Assembly: GCF_000090795.2 (NCBI RefSeq)
Contig: NW_003546295.1
Coordinates: 257,771-304,782 of the forward strand
Source of the DNA: Amphimedon queenslandica
Taxonomy: Eukaryota; Porifera; Demospongiae; Haplosclerida; Niphatidae
DNA: 47,012 nt
Direction: 5' to 3'
Shown: positions 1-11,166 of the stretch, in pieces
Layout: every line of letters begins with the position of its first letter
Numbering within the stretch: position 1 is the first letter of the stretch
Program-made: the position numbers and the translations under genes
The notes under the pieces: generated by a model
Databases searched by the model: none
Seen by the model: only the letters and a program-made list of their open reading frames with translations
What the model was told of the DNA's origin: nothing

Positions 1-841
1 ATGAAGGATGACTTTGGTTGTTTACTTAAGGTTTTATTAAAACAGCTAGGATAAGCTTTTCTGCTATTGTTGAGTCTGTTGGCTGTGATCAAGATACGAT
101 CAACTTTACTCATAAGCTATGTACCATGCAAAAAATGTGCATGAATAGGAAGGTGGTAAATGTTTCTTTCATGATTTAACTGTTTGTGATTGTGGAAAAT
201 ATACAAAAGGTGACATTACATGTCAAGGTAAGCCAACAAAACAAAAAATGTTTTAAGTTGCCCGTTCCATAGTCTTGCATATGAAATTGCATGTGAAGCT
301 GCTTTTGCTAAATCAAAACAAATTATTCATGAGGAGTTAGGGTGTTGCCACACTAGTATAATTGAATCATCTCAATGTATTGCTGCAGTTTAGAACAAAG
401 AATTTAAATCTACAGATGCTTCACTACTATGCATTTAACATCATGCTGCTTGACTCTTAAAAGAGACTTAAACCTAGAAACATTTAATGCCTTTAATGCG
501 TCAGCCATACCATCAGATCTGGGTAAGATCATTCTATCATAAAGATCAAGTAACCAATGGTAAGCTGGCCCTTTGTGCACATACATCCAGGACATGTTAC
601 TTTGTATAAGCCCAAGAGAAGAGCAAGAAAAAGGCATGGGCAATCTGAACAAGTTGCACGTAAATTATGGGTTCAGCAACATAAGACATGTCACACATAT
701 GGTAAGGAAACACCCAAATCATCTCATAAAAGAAAAGCAAAATGAGATTGGAAGATTAGTAATACAAAAAGAGGTAAATTAAGTATAACTAATTTTGATC
801 AAGATTTAGGTAGTGAGTGTAGCTTATTAGCTACAGAGTCT
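1..841 (+). pseudogene. Degenerate coding remnant upstream of the OTU-like block, unidentified
   Basis: No frame stays open for long, but several plus-strand stretches look like decayed protein code. Examples are a run around 280-390 reading LAYEIACEAAFAKSKQ and a run around 545-780 reading NLNKLHVNYGFSNIRHVTH. Frames change between the stretches. They lie on the same strand as the OTU-like block that follows and are probably the N-terminal part of the same broken protein. I do not recognise the family. The minus-strand open frame over 410-652 looks like a shadow. Confidence 0.3.
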
Positions 842-1692
842 GTGCATAAAAGTATAACAAATGATAAGGTAATTGATCAGGGCAAATTAATATTTGATGA
901 TGATGATGATGAAAGCTTATTTTCTAGTTCTGATGGTAATGATGGTAGCATTTTGAATAGCTCTGGTATTGATAGTGATTTGGAAGAGTTTATAATCAGT
1001 AATGTTAAATGTACTTGCAGTATTGAAAAATCTTCACACCAACGATCATGTCCACTGAATCCTAGAAACCGAGGGAAGTCTCCTGATGTTGAATATATTA
1101 AATCTGAAGATGCAATGCCTCAAGCAATAGGAAAAACACCTGCCACAGAATGGAAAAATTCTGCTGCTTTATTGATACAGGATTATACTGGGGAGACTGT
1201 TAGCGTAGGTACTGATCCACTTAAAACTATTAAACATGCTGAAATATCTCCTTATATCTGTCATAAAATAAAGGAGATGGCAACTATTTTTACCGAGCAA
1301 TTTCTAAAGCTGTAACTGGGACTGAAAGAAATCATATGCTAATTAGATTAACTATTTGTACTTTTATGACAAACAATGTCTTAGAATTATCAAATTTAGT
1401 TTGGCCACACATGCCAAATATTACTTGTGAAAATGCTGCAAATGCAATGAGGGTACATTTGTTGCATAAAGAATTAAGCCAATTTGGTACATGGGCTACT
1501 GAGAATGAATTTTTTATTGCTGCAACTGTATTTCAATTAAAGATTCATATTTCAATACTGTCAACACAAAAGAAAGCCCATTCTTGGTATACATTTAAAT
1601 CATTGTTTCATAATGAAAGCTGTCATTACTTATCCAAGTTTAATGTATACCTATTTCATCACTATGAATTGGTTGACTTGAACCTCACATAG
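842..1692 (+). pseudogene. OTU-like cysteine protease domain protein, broken
   Basis: Frame 2 is open from 842 to 1315 and frame 1 from about 1270 to 1692. The first part is acidic and serine-rich (a DDDDDESLFSSS run), then has a CTCSIEKSSHQRSCPLN stretch of the kind seen in invertebrate transposon-borne proteins. Near 1270 the frame must shift by one base to read KGDGNYFYRAISKAVTG, the signature of the OTU protease active site. The expected catalytic Cys (GDGNC) is Tyr here. Further on, GTWATENEFFIAATVFQLKI and a final HHYELVDL match the C-terminal half of the OTU fold, including the late His. OTU domains are deubiquitinase-like proteases, and some Helitrons and related elements carry them. 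The frameshift plus loss of the nucleophile argue for a dead copy. The parent element is not known. Confidence 0.65.
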
Positions 1693-2208
1693 TGTTAACA
1701 ATTTTTAGTCAATTGATGATTGTAATATTGTAGCAATTAATTTATTTCAGTACATCTCAAACATTACCAGCAATGACATTACTTCAGCTATAAAGGTAAA
1801 TAACTAGACACATACATTTCTCATGTTCATTTCTCATTTAAGGTTGGGCAGCAATATACAGTACTACCTCCACATGGTGCTGCCTAGGGTCTCTAGTATT
1901 AATTATAACCTAGAGATGCTAAATGTACTGTGACATGCACTAATTTTTTTAACCCTTGTATGTTAACAGTTCCAGCAATATTTAACACTGAGTTGTTGGT
2001 TACCAGTTTTGCATTTATAGGCGAAGTACTTATATAGGTGGTGAAACTTATAGTATGGCAATGTATAGGTCAAATTATTTAATACCACAGGAATCTGAGA
2101 AGTAGAATGCAACAATTTCTGAAGCAGTTACACCATTTTCTTTTCTTTCATTAAAGCAACATACATGTAGGTATGGCTATAATAAGCAAGGAGATAAGTA
2201 AAATAATT
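1693..2208. other. No gene seen
   Basis: This is AT-rich sequence without a coding signal I trust. A polypyrimidine tract ending in CAG at about 1750 could be a splice acceptor, but no exon can be supported. Confidence 0.4.
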
Positions 2209-2643
2209 TTATTTGTTCTCTAAAATGACGTTTGTGACAGACAACATACTGTCACAGATCATTTTCAATGAGTTGACATCTAATACATTTATAAACTGCG
2301 ACATCTCCACTCCCTGCTCCCAACAGATACAGTAGCAGAACCATAGCATAGCAAAATCTAGAAAAAGTAATTCATGACATACAATTACATTACCATAGTT
2401 TACTTGATTTCCTTCCATAAATAATCCCAATTGATATTGGTCATTGTCAGATACGCTTTGTATCATCACACCCAGCATATAGAATAGTAACTGACCCACA
2501 TCACTTTGTTGAAGTATTGTTGATGGGTATTCTTTCATTACTTTATCCTAAAGACAAAAATAAGTAAGTAAAAAAAAATGTCATACCTCTGCTGTATCAA
2601 TGGTGAACATGCGGCAGTTCATTAAGACAACATCCGGGACACC
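2209..2643 (-). CDS. Two-exon gene fragment, unidentified protein
   Basis: The 3' exon runs from 2547 to the stop at 2209. The preceding exon is 2587-2643 (57 bp, 19 codons). Both have consensus borders on the minus strand: a pyrimidine-rich acceptor ending in CTTTAG before GATAAAG, a donor GAG/GTATGA, and another acceptor TTCTTTAG before GGTGTCCC. The 39-bp intron keeps the phase, giving GVPDVVLMNCRMFTIDTAE and then DKVMKEYPSTILQQSDVG. The C-terminal exon is hydrophobic in its middle (LLFLDFAMLWFCYCICWEQG), possibly one membrane segment, and ends MLSVTNVILENK. A further acceptor-like TTTTTTATAG on the minus strand near 2750 hints at another exon upstream. I do not recognise the protein. It could be the 3' end of a host gene or of another element. 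Its splice signals and continuous phase make it more credible than most open frames here. Confidence 0.5.
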
Positions 2644-3020
2644 CTAAAGAAAGAATAAAGATTGATAAACATAGGGGCAACCAATTCACTACAAGGAGAA
2701 TCTGGTCCTGTGTACATGATACAATAGCTGGCCTGACTGTATCTATAAAAAAGTAAAAAAGCAATCCTGAAAAAAAATGTGAAGTAATTATAGGGAATAT
2801 CAGATTAGTATTTTGAGCGTGTACCCTTGCAACAATAAAATTACAATTTGCTTGGTTAGAATTGTCACATAGCTAAGGTTGCTGTGGCCAAAATGTTCCA
2901 TAAAAATTATTCATTTTCAAAGTGGCAAATCTCCCAATACCTCACATACACTGCGTATCATACAATAGAATGTTCTAGAATGAGGAAAGAGCATGTTTAG
3001 AGAGTAGGGTGATTATTTAG

Positions 3021-3993
3021 TGTTAGAAATTAAATAGTGAGTAGCTAACGGCTAGTGTGAGACATTAAATAGTAGGACTAGGACAAACTTAAAGCTTCCA
3101 AAGGTTTGAAGTTTGGTTGGAAGTGCTGCATTTGAAACAGAAAATAAGACTTTGAAGCTCCATTATTAGTAGTTATTAATAGTTAAAGTGATTAAAAGTT
3201 TACATAGGGATTGTCTACCCAGACCACAACTTTATATAGTAGGCTGAACTATGACTGACAGTATAAACAGAGGCGGGTGATAATTTTTGATGTACAATAA
3301 ACCTTCAAAGGCTTCAAAATTTTTTAATGTAGAAGCTTGAAGGTTGCAAATGACCTTAGTCTCAGACCTATTAAATAACGAATAGCTAAGGACATTAAAT
3401 AGTGAGTAGCTAAGGCTAGTGTGAGACATTAAAAAGTGAGTAGCTAAGGGCCAGTGTGAGACATTAAATAGTGAGTAGCTAAGGGCTTGTGAGACATTAA
3501 ATAGTGAGTAGCTAAGGGCTAGTGTGAGACATTAAATATTGAGTAGCTAAGGGCTAGTGAGACATTAAAAAGTGAGTAGCTAAGGGCTAGTGAAAGACAT
3601 TAAATAGTGAGTAGCTAAGGGCTAGAGTGAGACACAAAATAGTGAGTAGCTAAGGGCTACTGTGAGACATGAGTAGCTAAGGGCTAGTGTGAGACATTAA
3701 ATAGTGAGTAGCTAAGGGCTAGTGAGATATTAAAAAGTGAGTAGCTAAGGGCTAGTGAAAGACATTAAATAGTGAGTAGCTAAGGGCTAGAGAGAGACAC
3801 AAAATAGTGAGTAGCTAAGGGCTACTGTGAGACATGAGTGGCTAAGGCTAGTGTGAGACATTAAATAGTGAGTAGCTAAGGGCTAGTGTGAGACATTAAA
3901 TAGTGAGTAGCTAAGGGCTAGTGTGAGACATTAAATAGTGACTAGCTAATGGCTAGTGTGAGACGTTAAATAGTGAGTAGCTAAGGCCTAGCA
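3021..3993. repeat. ~34-bp minisatellite with higher-order structure
   Basis: Units of about 34-35 bp contain GTGAGTAGCTAAGGGCTAG followed by a GAGACATTAAATA-type segment. One to two units sit at 3021-3076. Unrelated sequence follows to about 3360, then a near-continuous array runs to 3993. Variant units (ACAAAAT, GAGATATT, ACATGAGTAG) recur in the same order 165 bp apart (3551 and 3716). The open frames over 3232-3429 and 3953-4252 are by-products of the array or its flank. Confidence 0.9.
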
Positions 3994-4034
3994 TACTGAA
4001 ACAGAAAGATACACAGACACATGGAATTATTAAT

Positions 4035-4175
4035 TCACATCTTACTATCATCTGCATCCGTGTCCATTGTCTCATCTGTCTTATCTGAAGAAGATTCGAG
4101 CCCTTCATAGTTATCCACAGGGACACTGCATTTTGTCCTACTCCTAGCTCTTTTTGGACTCCGGCAGTGGTCGCT
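4035..4175 (-). other. Possible coding fragment, unidentified
   Basis: On the minus strand one frame reads SPKRARSRTKCSVPVDNYEG followed by an acidic tail ending DADDSKM and a TGA at 4035-4037. Composition looks like a basic-then-acidic nuclear protein tail. An overlapping frame just upstream (FPAAEDSTATFRFLLMKRPL) may be its continuation across a frameshift. No domain is recognised and no splice border is convincing. Confidence 0.25.
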
Positions 4176-4229
4176 TCATGAGCAAGAATCGAAAAGTGGC
4201 TGTGGAATCTTCTGCTGCTGGAAATTGTG

Positions 4230-5810
4230 AACCTCAAACCCTCTAATATCATGCTCAGACTTGGGGCTCAGACTAAAAAAGTAGATAAGCAAAAAAATAC
4301 TATTGGAACTTACACATCACAATGCGTGGCATGGGGTACTCATAAGGAATATGTCTTGATGAACTCAAGCAATAGTCTAGTGAATGCCTTTGAGAAGCTG
4401 TTATCAGATCTGTTCACAATCATGCTCTTTAATGAAGTTGCCACACCTTTTATTTCAAATGGCTAGGACAAAATAGTTAATGCACAAGGTAAAATACAAA
4501 AACATACAATATCTGAAGGCACATCACATGTCTTTAAATCTGCCCATGACACTTTTGACGACAAGGGTAGTAGCAAATTAGCTGCTTTTACTTCTGCACA
4601 CCTACAAATGGAATATGAACAAAATGGCACTTCATGTACAATCCACATAATCCAAATTAATAGTTATTAAATGACTACAGATTCTCAGACTACAGCAATG
4701 ACAACAAACCTCGTACAGTGCAATGGCCGGGTAAATGGGATGTGTTCTTTTATATCCTCTACCACCCTCACACTACCAGTAACACAAAAACCCTTATACT
4801 GTAAGAGAGATTACTCAAACCACCCATTAAATGATGTAAATCTTCTGTATGAAGATGCAGCTACAGATGGTACTATATTATAAGCAAAAGATGTTCAAAT
4901 GTACAAACAAATGCCTATAGTCATTCATACTCGTTTTATTTCTCTTATGAGATCTGTCTTTGTCTGTTTTCCAGCAATGAACCCTCTTCATTGCATTAGC
5001 TTTAAAAATGCATAGTATATATAATTAAACAATTTAATGAACTCTCACTTTCTTTGAGAAGTGCTAACCTCTTGATCACTATAATAATAAATTAATAATT
5101 AAAACACAAACCTATACAAAAATGAACCTTCTGGATTGATGCATGGACAGCACAAATTAACTAACACAAAATATCTGTAAATAAAGCACAAGATATGATA
5201 GGTAAAGCCACAAAAATTATTAAAATGTTTGAACTGCATTTTGATATTACTGTAGGCCGATTTAGATTAGCAAATTTTTCCCACCCCTAACAACTGCTAT
5301 AGGAACCGGGTACTATTTTAATTTAAAATGGCGCAGTATCAAAACACAGCAACAGACCACAGTGTTCTGGAGTTGCTATTCTTCTTGCTGTTACTAATCC
5401 TTGGCTGCTTCTCTACCCACTCTGTCATGCTGTTTCTTGGGAGTTTATACCCATTCTAGTTAGTGCTTATAATTGACTTGGGGGAGCCTGGTTTATAATT
5501 ATAATTGACCGACCAGCACCAATTATACAGTAAGTACAAGATATGGCTCCACTATTGCCGCTAAAGAAATGATTAGCTGCTGAACACTGTAATTGTATAA
5601 ACAAGTGTGCAATTGTCATAGTTGGCAAGGTTCAATAGGTTTCCAAGGCATTCAATTGAACTTCTTATTAGTTTTTATTGTCATGAATAATTATAAATCA
5701 TCCTATGGTATTATTATGCTGCTCATATCAAAAATCAGCTTGCTTCCTGGCAAGGGGCCTTAACAGCTCATGCTCTGTCTTGTACCTTGTGTAAGTCTTG
5801 ACGGCAGCAA
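4230..5810. other. No confident gene
   Basis: Plus-strand open stretches at 4227-4466 and 4671-4883 and a minus one at 4463-4648 have no recognisable domain and overlap each other, so I do not call them. From 4884 to 5810 I see only AT-rich sequence with many stops in all frames. Confidence 0.4.
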
Positions 5811-6230
5811 CAGCTCTGTCACTCTTGTACCTTTAGAGAGAGAATTAAAAGCATGATATATAGTGCCATTACTAGATTGAAAACCTAGATTACCTGCCAA
5901 GTTGGGTAAGTCTTTAGTCAGAGTTGACGACGGCAACAAGTCCAGCTCAGTTGCTCTTGTACCTCGGGTAAGTTTTGACTAGTCAAGAGTCGGCGGTGGC
6001 AACCACTGCAGCTCTGTCACTCTTGTACCTTTAGAGAGAAAATTAAAAGCAGGATATATAGTGTCATTACTAGATTGAAAACCTAGATTACCTGCCAAGT
6101 AGGGTAAGTCTTTAGTCAGAGTCGACAGCAGCAACAGCTCCAGCTCCGTCGCTCTTGTACCTCGGGTAAGTCTTGACTGGTCAGAGTCGATGGCAGCAAC
6201 CGCTCCAGCTCTGTCGCTCTCGTACCTATT
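5811..6230. repeat. ~198-bp tandem repeat, two copies plus a partial third
   Basis: CAGCTCTGTC followed by CTCTTGTACCT recurs at 5811, 6009 and 6206, giving periods of 198 and 197 bp. Each unit contains an internal shorter repeat in which CTCTTGTACCTCGGGTAAG recurs. The minus-strand open frame 5979-6260 is an effect of this repeat and has no recognisable domain. Confidence 0.8.
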
Positions 6231-6736
6231 TAGAAAAATGGGAGAGAAGAAATAAAACAAGTGACAGGATTAGTTAAGCCCACCTGAATATGACTTCTCT
6301 TCTAATCAGTCTCGTGGGGAGACTAGGTATAGTCTGGGTTTGGTGGTTCGAGAGAATAGCTCAAGCAAAACAAGGACCTTCTTCTTTGACGAGAAGGCAA
6401 GCAGTGAGCAGTCAAGCACATGTACTCAGACACCAATCACGTGATTAAGTCATATTGTAATGGTCGGGATTGCACACTAATGAGTAAAAATGTAAAAAGT
6501 ATTTTTAATAATAATTATACAAATGTAAATATTTAACAACTTTTAGACTGTACAAAATTTATGATAATTTGTTTATGTCTAGAAAAAAAATGGCAAATTA
6601 CTAACACCTAGTTCTGCACCCTTCAAAGTATTAGACTAGTGATAATTAATTGATACTGGAAGGTAGACACACCTCTAAGGTAGCATGTGCGTTTAGACCT
6701 TGATGGAATGGCTTGTAGAAAAAGTTGTGATTCCAG
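6231..6736. other. No gene seen
   Basis: AT-rich spacer. I find no domain, RNA gene or clear terminal repeat. The minus-strand open frame 6646-6909 is antisense to the transposase remnant that follows. Confidence 0.4.
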
Positions 6737-7359
6737 ATGGCGATGGAAGACGCAGTGAAGATAGGTGAAGATGTAAGAAGTGGTCTAAGACAGGCAACAA
6801 AAGTGTATAACATGCCCGTAGAAACATTAAAAAGGTGAGTCAATGGCACTGTAAAAGTGAATTGTAAACCTTGCCCCCCAACTGGCCTGACCAAAAAGAA
6901 GGAAGACATGGTTTATAATTATCTTGTTCAGATGTCTGACATGGGATACAGATTATCACGGGAAACGGTGATAAGCATTGCCTATAAAGTAGCAGAGAAA
7001 CTGAAAAAACATCATTCAATCACAAGAGAATCTGCAGGTTGTTCATGGCTGGATGGTTTTAGATGCCATCATCCAAGCATCACCCTTTAAACACTGCTCT
7101 TTCTTTCATATAACAGAGCTGTCAGCTTATATTGATACTGTGAATAATTTTTTTGGAACATTATAGGAATATAAGGCAGGCTAAATTTGATACTTAATCC
7201 TATGTGCATGTTTATGCAGACCAGTCTCGTGTGTCTATTGTTTATTGGCCAGGGAAAGTTTTAACGCAGTTGCGCCGTAAGACTGTTTACTCTATATCAT
7301 CTGCAGAGGAGGAAAACACATACTATTTTGGCGTTTTAAAGAGACAAATAGCAGTCTAG
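6737..7359 (+). pseudogene. Pogo/jerky-like transposase remnant (HTH plus start of DDE domain)
   Basis: From ATG 6737 the frame reads an N-terminal helix-turn-helix (LRQATKVYNMPVETLKR), an in-frame TGA at 6836-6838, then PPTGLTKKKEDMVYNYLVQM and SAGCSWLDGF. That is the second (CENP-B-type) DNA-binding half of pogo/jerky transposases, ending at 7090. After frame breaks, 7213-7359 reads YADQSRVSIVYWPGKVLTQL and VYSISSAEEENTYY, the block around the first catalytic Asp of the DDE domain. The rest of the domain (second Asp and third acidic residue) is missing. It is a cut-and-paste transposase fragment, distinct in sequence from the pogo-like copies at 12.2-12.9 and 19.4-21.1 kb. The TGA is best explained as a decayed CGA. 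Confidence 0.7.
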
Positions 7360-7360
7360 T

Positions 7361-7671
7361 ACAAGTATGATTGTTTCTATCTAGGATGTAAAAAGTTGTG
7401 TAGACACAAGTACATGTATGTGTTTTATTGTAGCTTACCTTCTTTTATTTTTACTTTGTTGTTCTCTATAGTTATAAAATAATGATGGGCAGTGTACTCA
7501 GAGCCTGAAATTACAGTCGGACATTGGACATTTTCCGACCATTTTGCTCAAATGTTTGACCAAATACTGTGTTGTTCTGCAATTATGTCTGAACAACAAA
7601 ATTTTCATTAGCAAAACAAAATTTAAGTAATTAATAAATTACGAGAGTATACGGATTAACCACATTTTAAA
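7361..7671. other. No gene seen
   Basis: This spacer of about 310 bp lies between the pogo remnant and the hAT pseudogene. No coding or terminal-repeat signal is recognised. Confidence 0.4.
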
Positions 7672-9672
7672 ATGGCAACTGGCAGCAGGAGAGCAAAGTA
7701 TGATACTTACCTGAACTGGAAGAGGAACTACAACAAGCAGATACAAACAATGACATGGCTGGATTGTGATGTAACTTCAGCGGCTGGTGTGAAGCATGTT
7801 AGTAAGCTGAAATGTCGCGTGTGCACTAAATACAAGGACAAAATTGCAGGCAGGAAAAATTTTAGTGATAAATAGATAAGTGGTGCTCACTTTGTAAGAA
7901 CAACTAACGTTGTTGACGACGCAAAGTCAGACCAACATCTACATGCCATGAATATTCTGAAAAAAGAGGCAGCTAAGGTACAAGGAGCAAGTGCTACTTC
8001 TTTTGCACCAATTGCTCAATCTTTGAGTTGTGTATCTAATAGTGAGAGGGAGCATCTCAGAAGAAAGTTTTAAATAGCGTACTTTATAGCAACAGAGCAG
8101 CTCTCATTTCAGAAATATTCAGATTTGTGAGCTTGAAACAAGACATGGTGTTACTTTGGGAAGTGCATATTTATATAAGAATGCTGCCAAAGAAATTACT
8201 CACTACCTAGCAACAGCATATCAACAGAAGTTGATTAACAACATGTCTTTTGCACTGTACCTATCATTGTTGTTGGATAGCTCTACTAATAAACAAAACT
8301 TTCGACAATTAACAGTTATTAGTCTTATGGTGTGACAGATAGCTCAGACGAGAAGATTCACACCAGAATGAGTTTCCTTTGTCTACATAAGCCTCAACAA
8401 TGAACTGCTGCTGGCACTTTTGAGAGCCTGAAGCATGGTTTAAATTGTCTAGGATTTCAGTCATTCACCAAAGACAGCTGTTTTAAGTTAGTTGGGATAG
8501 CTATAGATGGAGCAGCAGTAAATCCTGCTGATGAAGTGTTGAAGGGACTAGTTGAAGAGGAATTGGAATCGATTTTTTGGATGTGGTGCTTAGCACACAG
8601 ACTTGAACTAGCAATTAAAGATTGTCTGAAACATAATTCGTTCGATTTAATTGCTGAGATGCTCCTAAGGCTCAATTATGTGTATGATAAGTGACTGAAG
8701 AAGTGCCAAGAGCGAGAGAATATTGTTAACGATTTAAAGGATGCATTTCAACTCAATCACGTTCAAGGTAATGGTGGATTGAGAACTATTCGTGCATGTA
8801 GAACCTATTGGGTAACGCATAAGTTAAGTGCAATGAAGAAAGTTCTTTCTAAGTTTGGTGCCTATGCTTCACACCTTACCACTCTTTCTGATGATTCGTC
8901 CCTTAAGTCAGCTGACAGGTGTAAGTTTCGAGGTAATCTAAGAAAGTGGACGGATGCAAAGGATTTCTTAGGTTGTGCATTGTTTGTTGACTCGCTGACT
9001 TCTTCTATTATTCTATAATCTACGCAAGCTGATGAGTTGGATATACTTGCTGCACTTGACTACCTCATTAGATCACTGAAGAAGATAAACAAGCTCCATT
9101 CTTTTCAGTGGCCTACCTATTCTGGCACTATTAGCAAAATTGAATTATATAAAGAAGGACAGAACATTTATCAAGGTCAAGTTATAGGGAGATTACTAGA
9201 AGCCGAAGGACAATTTTAAAATTTCTATCAAGAGTACTGCCTGGCAATTATTGAGAACATTTGTTCAAGATTATCATGGTGTAATCTTCAAATATTTCAT
9301 GACATCATCTTTGTCCTTGCTACACAAGGATGGCAGAAAATTTTAGAGGAATATGAAAGTAATCTTAGCGCATCATCTGTTAGCAATAGTCTCTTAAGCC
9401 CAATCAATAGGCTCACAGATCACTTCAAGTTTCCACTAGAAAGGTCAGGAGTACTTGTAATTGAAATCAAGAAGAATTCGCATCAATACTTTCCTATGCT
9501 AATTAGTTTATTTCTTTGTCAACTAGGGGGTATCAGGCTGTATGGTGAGGTTATTTCACTCACCAAAAACTCATCAGAGTGGCTAAATGTTCTAAGTCTC
9601 GTCAAACTGCTTTTCTCTTTACCTGTATCAAATGGTAAACTTAAGCATAACTTTTCACAAGTTAATATCATG
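7672..9672 (+). pseudogene. hAT-superfamily transposase, ZNF862/C17orf113-like, broken
   Basis: The N-terminus (MATGSRRAKYDTYLNWKR) leads into a BED-like zinc finger: WLDCDVTS, then LKCRVCTKY, then HLHAMNILKKEAAK. The catalytic region follows with FALYLSLLLDSSTNKQ, CFKLVGIAIDGAAVNPADEV and the hAT hallmark WMWCLAHRLELAIKD. The C-terminus is LVKLLFSLPVSNGKLKHNFS followed by QVNIMK, typical of ZNF862-like hAT proteins. Most of it is frame 1, with in-frame stops near 7873, 8071, 8400, 8692, 9016 and 9217. A pair of compensating frameshifts near 8125 (1 to 2) and 8330 (2 to 1) bracket a frame-2 stretch. Length matches the family's usual 600-700 residues. No TIR was found at its left end. A separate short hAT element follows 21 bp after its end. 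Confidence 0.85.
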
Positions 9673-9693
9673 AAGCACCATACATGCATCAGT

Positions 9694-10522
9694 AACGGAT
9701 GGGGCAAAGTATATTGGTACTTGTACTTAAGTACACTTAAGTGTAGTCTTCAGAGTACTTGGACTGTACTTAAGTCCTTTTTACAATAACTGCCTGTACT
9801 TGTACTTATACTTAAGTACTTAACATAGTACTTATTGGTACTTCAGTACATAAAAGTATGATAGTACTGTAAAAACTGTGACACTTGCTACTGTTAAACT
9901 GTCACTGCTGAGTGACGGTGTTTGTGGTAATGTGAGAACTCATTATTGTAACTATATTAAGCTTTGAGTGACTGTTATGTCATAGCCCAAAAAAGCCAAA
10001 TCCTTGTTTAGTTTAATGCCATCAGAGTCTTCTGCAGTTGTGATAGCTGGTTCAGATACTATATCTACTAATGTAGATGCTTATTTGGAAGCACCAGCCC
10101 AACCCATCAAAACTTGATGTTTTGGGATAATAATTCAAAGAAATACCCGTTATTGGCAGTGCTAGCTAAAGAAACTCTATCTGTACCATCTTCATCTTCT
10201 CCAGTTGAGTGACTTTTTACCATTGCTGGAAAGATATTTAGACCAGAAAGATGTAACTTACGTGACAACAAATTTCAACAATTAATGTTTATTCGTTTGC
10301 ACAACACACCTGTAAACTTCTTCAATCAAGTAATACTTAACAATTCATTTTACTGTAATCTTTGTAGTACTTCACCTGTACTTAAGTACTTTTTCATGTA
10401 CTTGAAAATGTAATTAAGTACTTTTGCTAAAAAGCATATGTACTTGTATTTGTACTTAAGTACCACTGTAAAGTACTTGTACTTTACTTAAGTACTTCTA
10501 AATGTACTTCGCCCCATCCCTG
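9694..10522. mobile_element. Short hAT element with TACTTAAGTAC-rich arms and a decayed hAT C-terminus
   Basis: The ends are inverted repeats: AACGGATGGGGCAAAGTA on the left, and CAGGGATGGGGCGAAGTA on the right read inward. This is the GGATGGGGC type common in hAT elements. Both arms (about 9717-9870 and 10350-10505) are built from TACTTAAGTAC/GTACTTGTACTT motifs, themselves palindromic. The middle encodes plus-strand hAT dimerisation-domain code (FWDNNSKKYPLLAVLAKETL, then SSPVE-stop-LFTIAGKIFR and QQLMFIRLHN) with a TGA at 10209-10211 where Arg is expected. So this is a deletion derivative of a hAT element, not a pure MITE. No clean 8-bp target duplication is visible. The segment copy at 17.7 kb lacks it. 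Confidence 0.75.
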
Positions 10523-10662
10523 AAATTCAGTAACCTGGATATAATACACACTATTTATAGAGTCTATCAGTTTTAACCAATATTCAGCTGATCCATGCAA
10601 TTTTGTTAGGAGAGAAGGGGAAGATCTGAGTGTCATTGTAGTCTACGTGGACAATCTGATAG

Positions 10663-11075
10663 CTAAAAAACATGAAAATAAATACCTGATTGCCTCAAAG
10701 TTTTGTAAGTAGATGTGAATGACACTGAAGACGTAGTGGCTTGTTTTTCTGACTGACACGGGCCAAAAGGAAAATTACAAAATTGATAATTGAATTCTTC
10801 CAAAGTAAAGTACTTCCTTTCATGAATAACAGTAGCAAGTAATAGGTTTACAGAAAATGGTGCCACTCCTTCTAAAATGTCATAAATGCAGTCAAGTGGT
10901 AATCCATCAGCACAATGAAAAAACTTTGATGCATTGAAAATGGAGTTTTTGGCGATACCGTACGTTATTGCAAAGTGGTCTTGTAACAGACTGCCATGAT
11001 ACTCAAGAGTGCTTCATGTAGGAATGACGATTTCTCAGTGAACAGATTTGTTTATCAAAAAGTTGCATTATTCTA
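10663..11075 (-). pseudogene. Transposon-protein fragment with DILEGVAP motif, copy 1
   Basis: This is the copy-1 equivalent of the cleaner open frame at 17853-18257. The last 67 codons are open (10663-10866). Upstream, the same protein is interrupted, with changes around 10866 and 11010. See the copy-2 entry for the domain reading. Confidence 0.5.
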
Positions 11076-11166
11076 TAAATTTCGAGTGGATAAAATTTTG
11101 CGGATAATCATAAAAGGCATGGTCAGTAAAGTCACGTGATGTAATAATTATTGCACGCGGAGCAGC

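Noticed and set aside
3232..3429. Minus-strand open frame with SYSLFN repeats
   Set aside because: It is a translation of minisatellite units.
3362..3993. CRISPR-like array
   Set aside because: Units are contiguous with no unique spacers, and the genome is eukaryotic.
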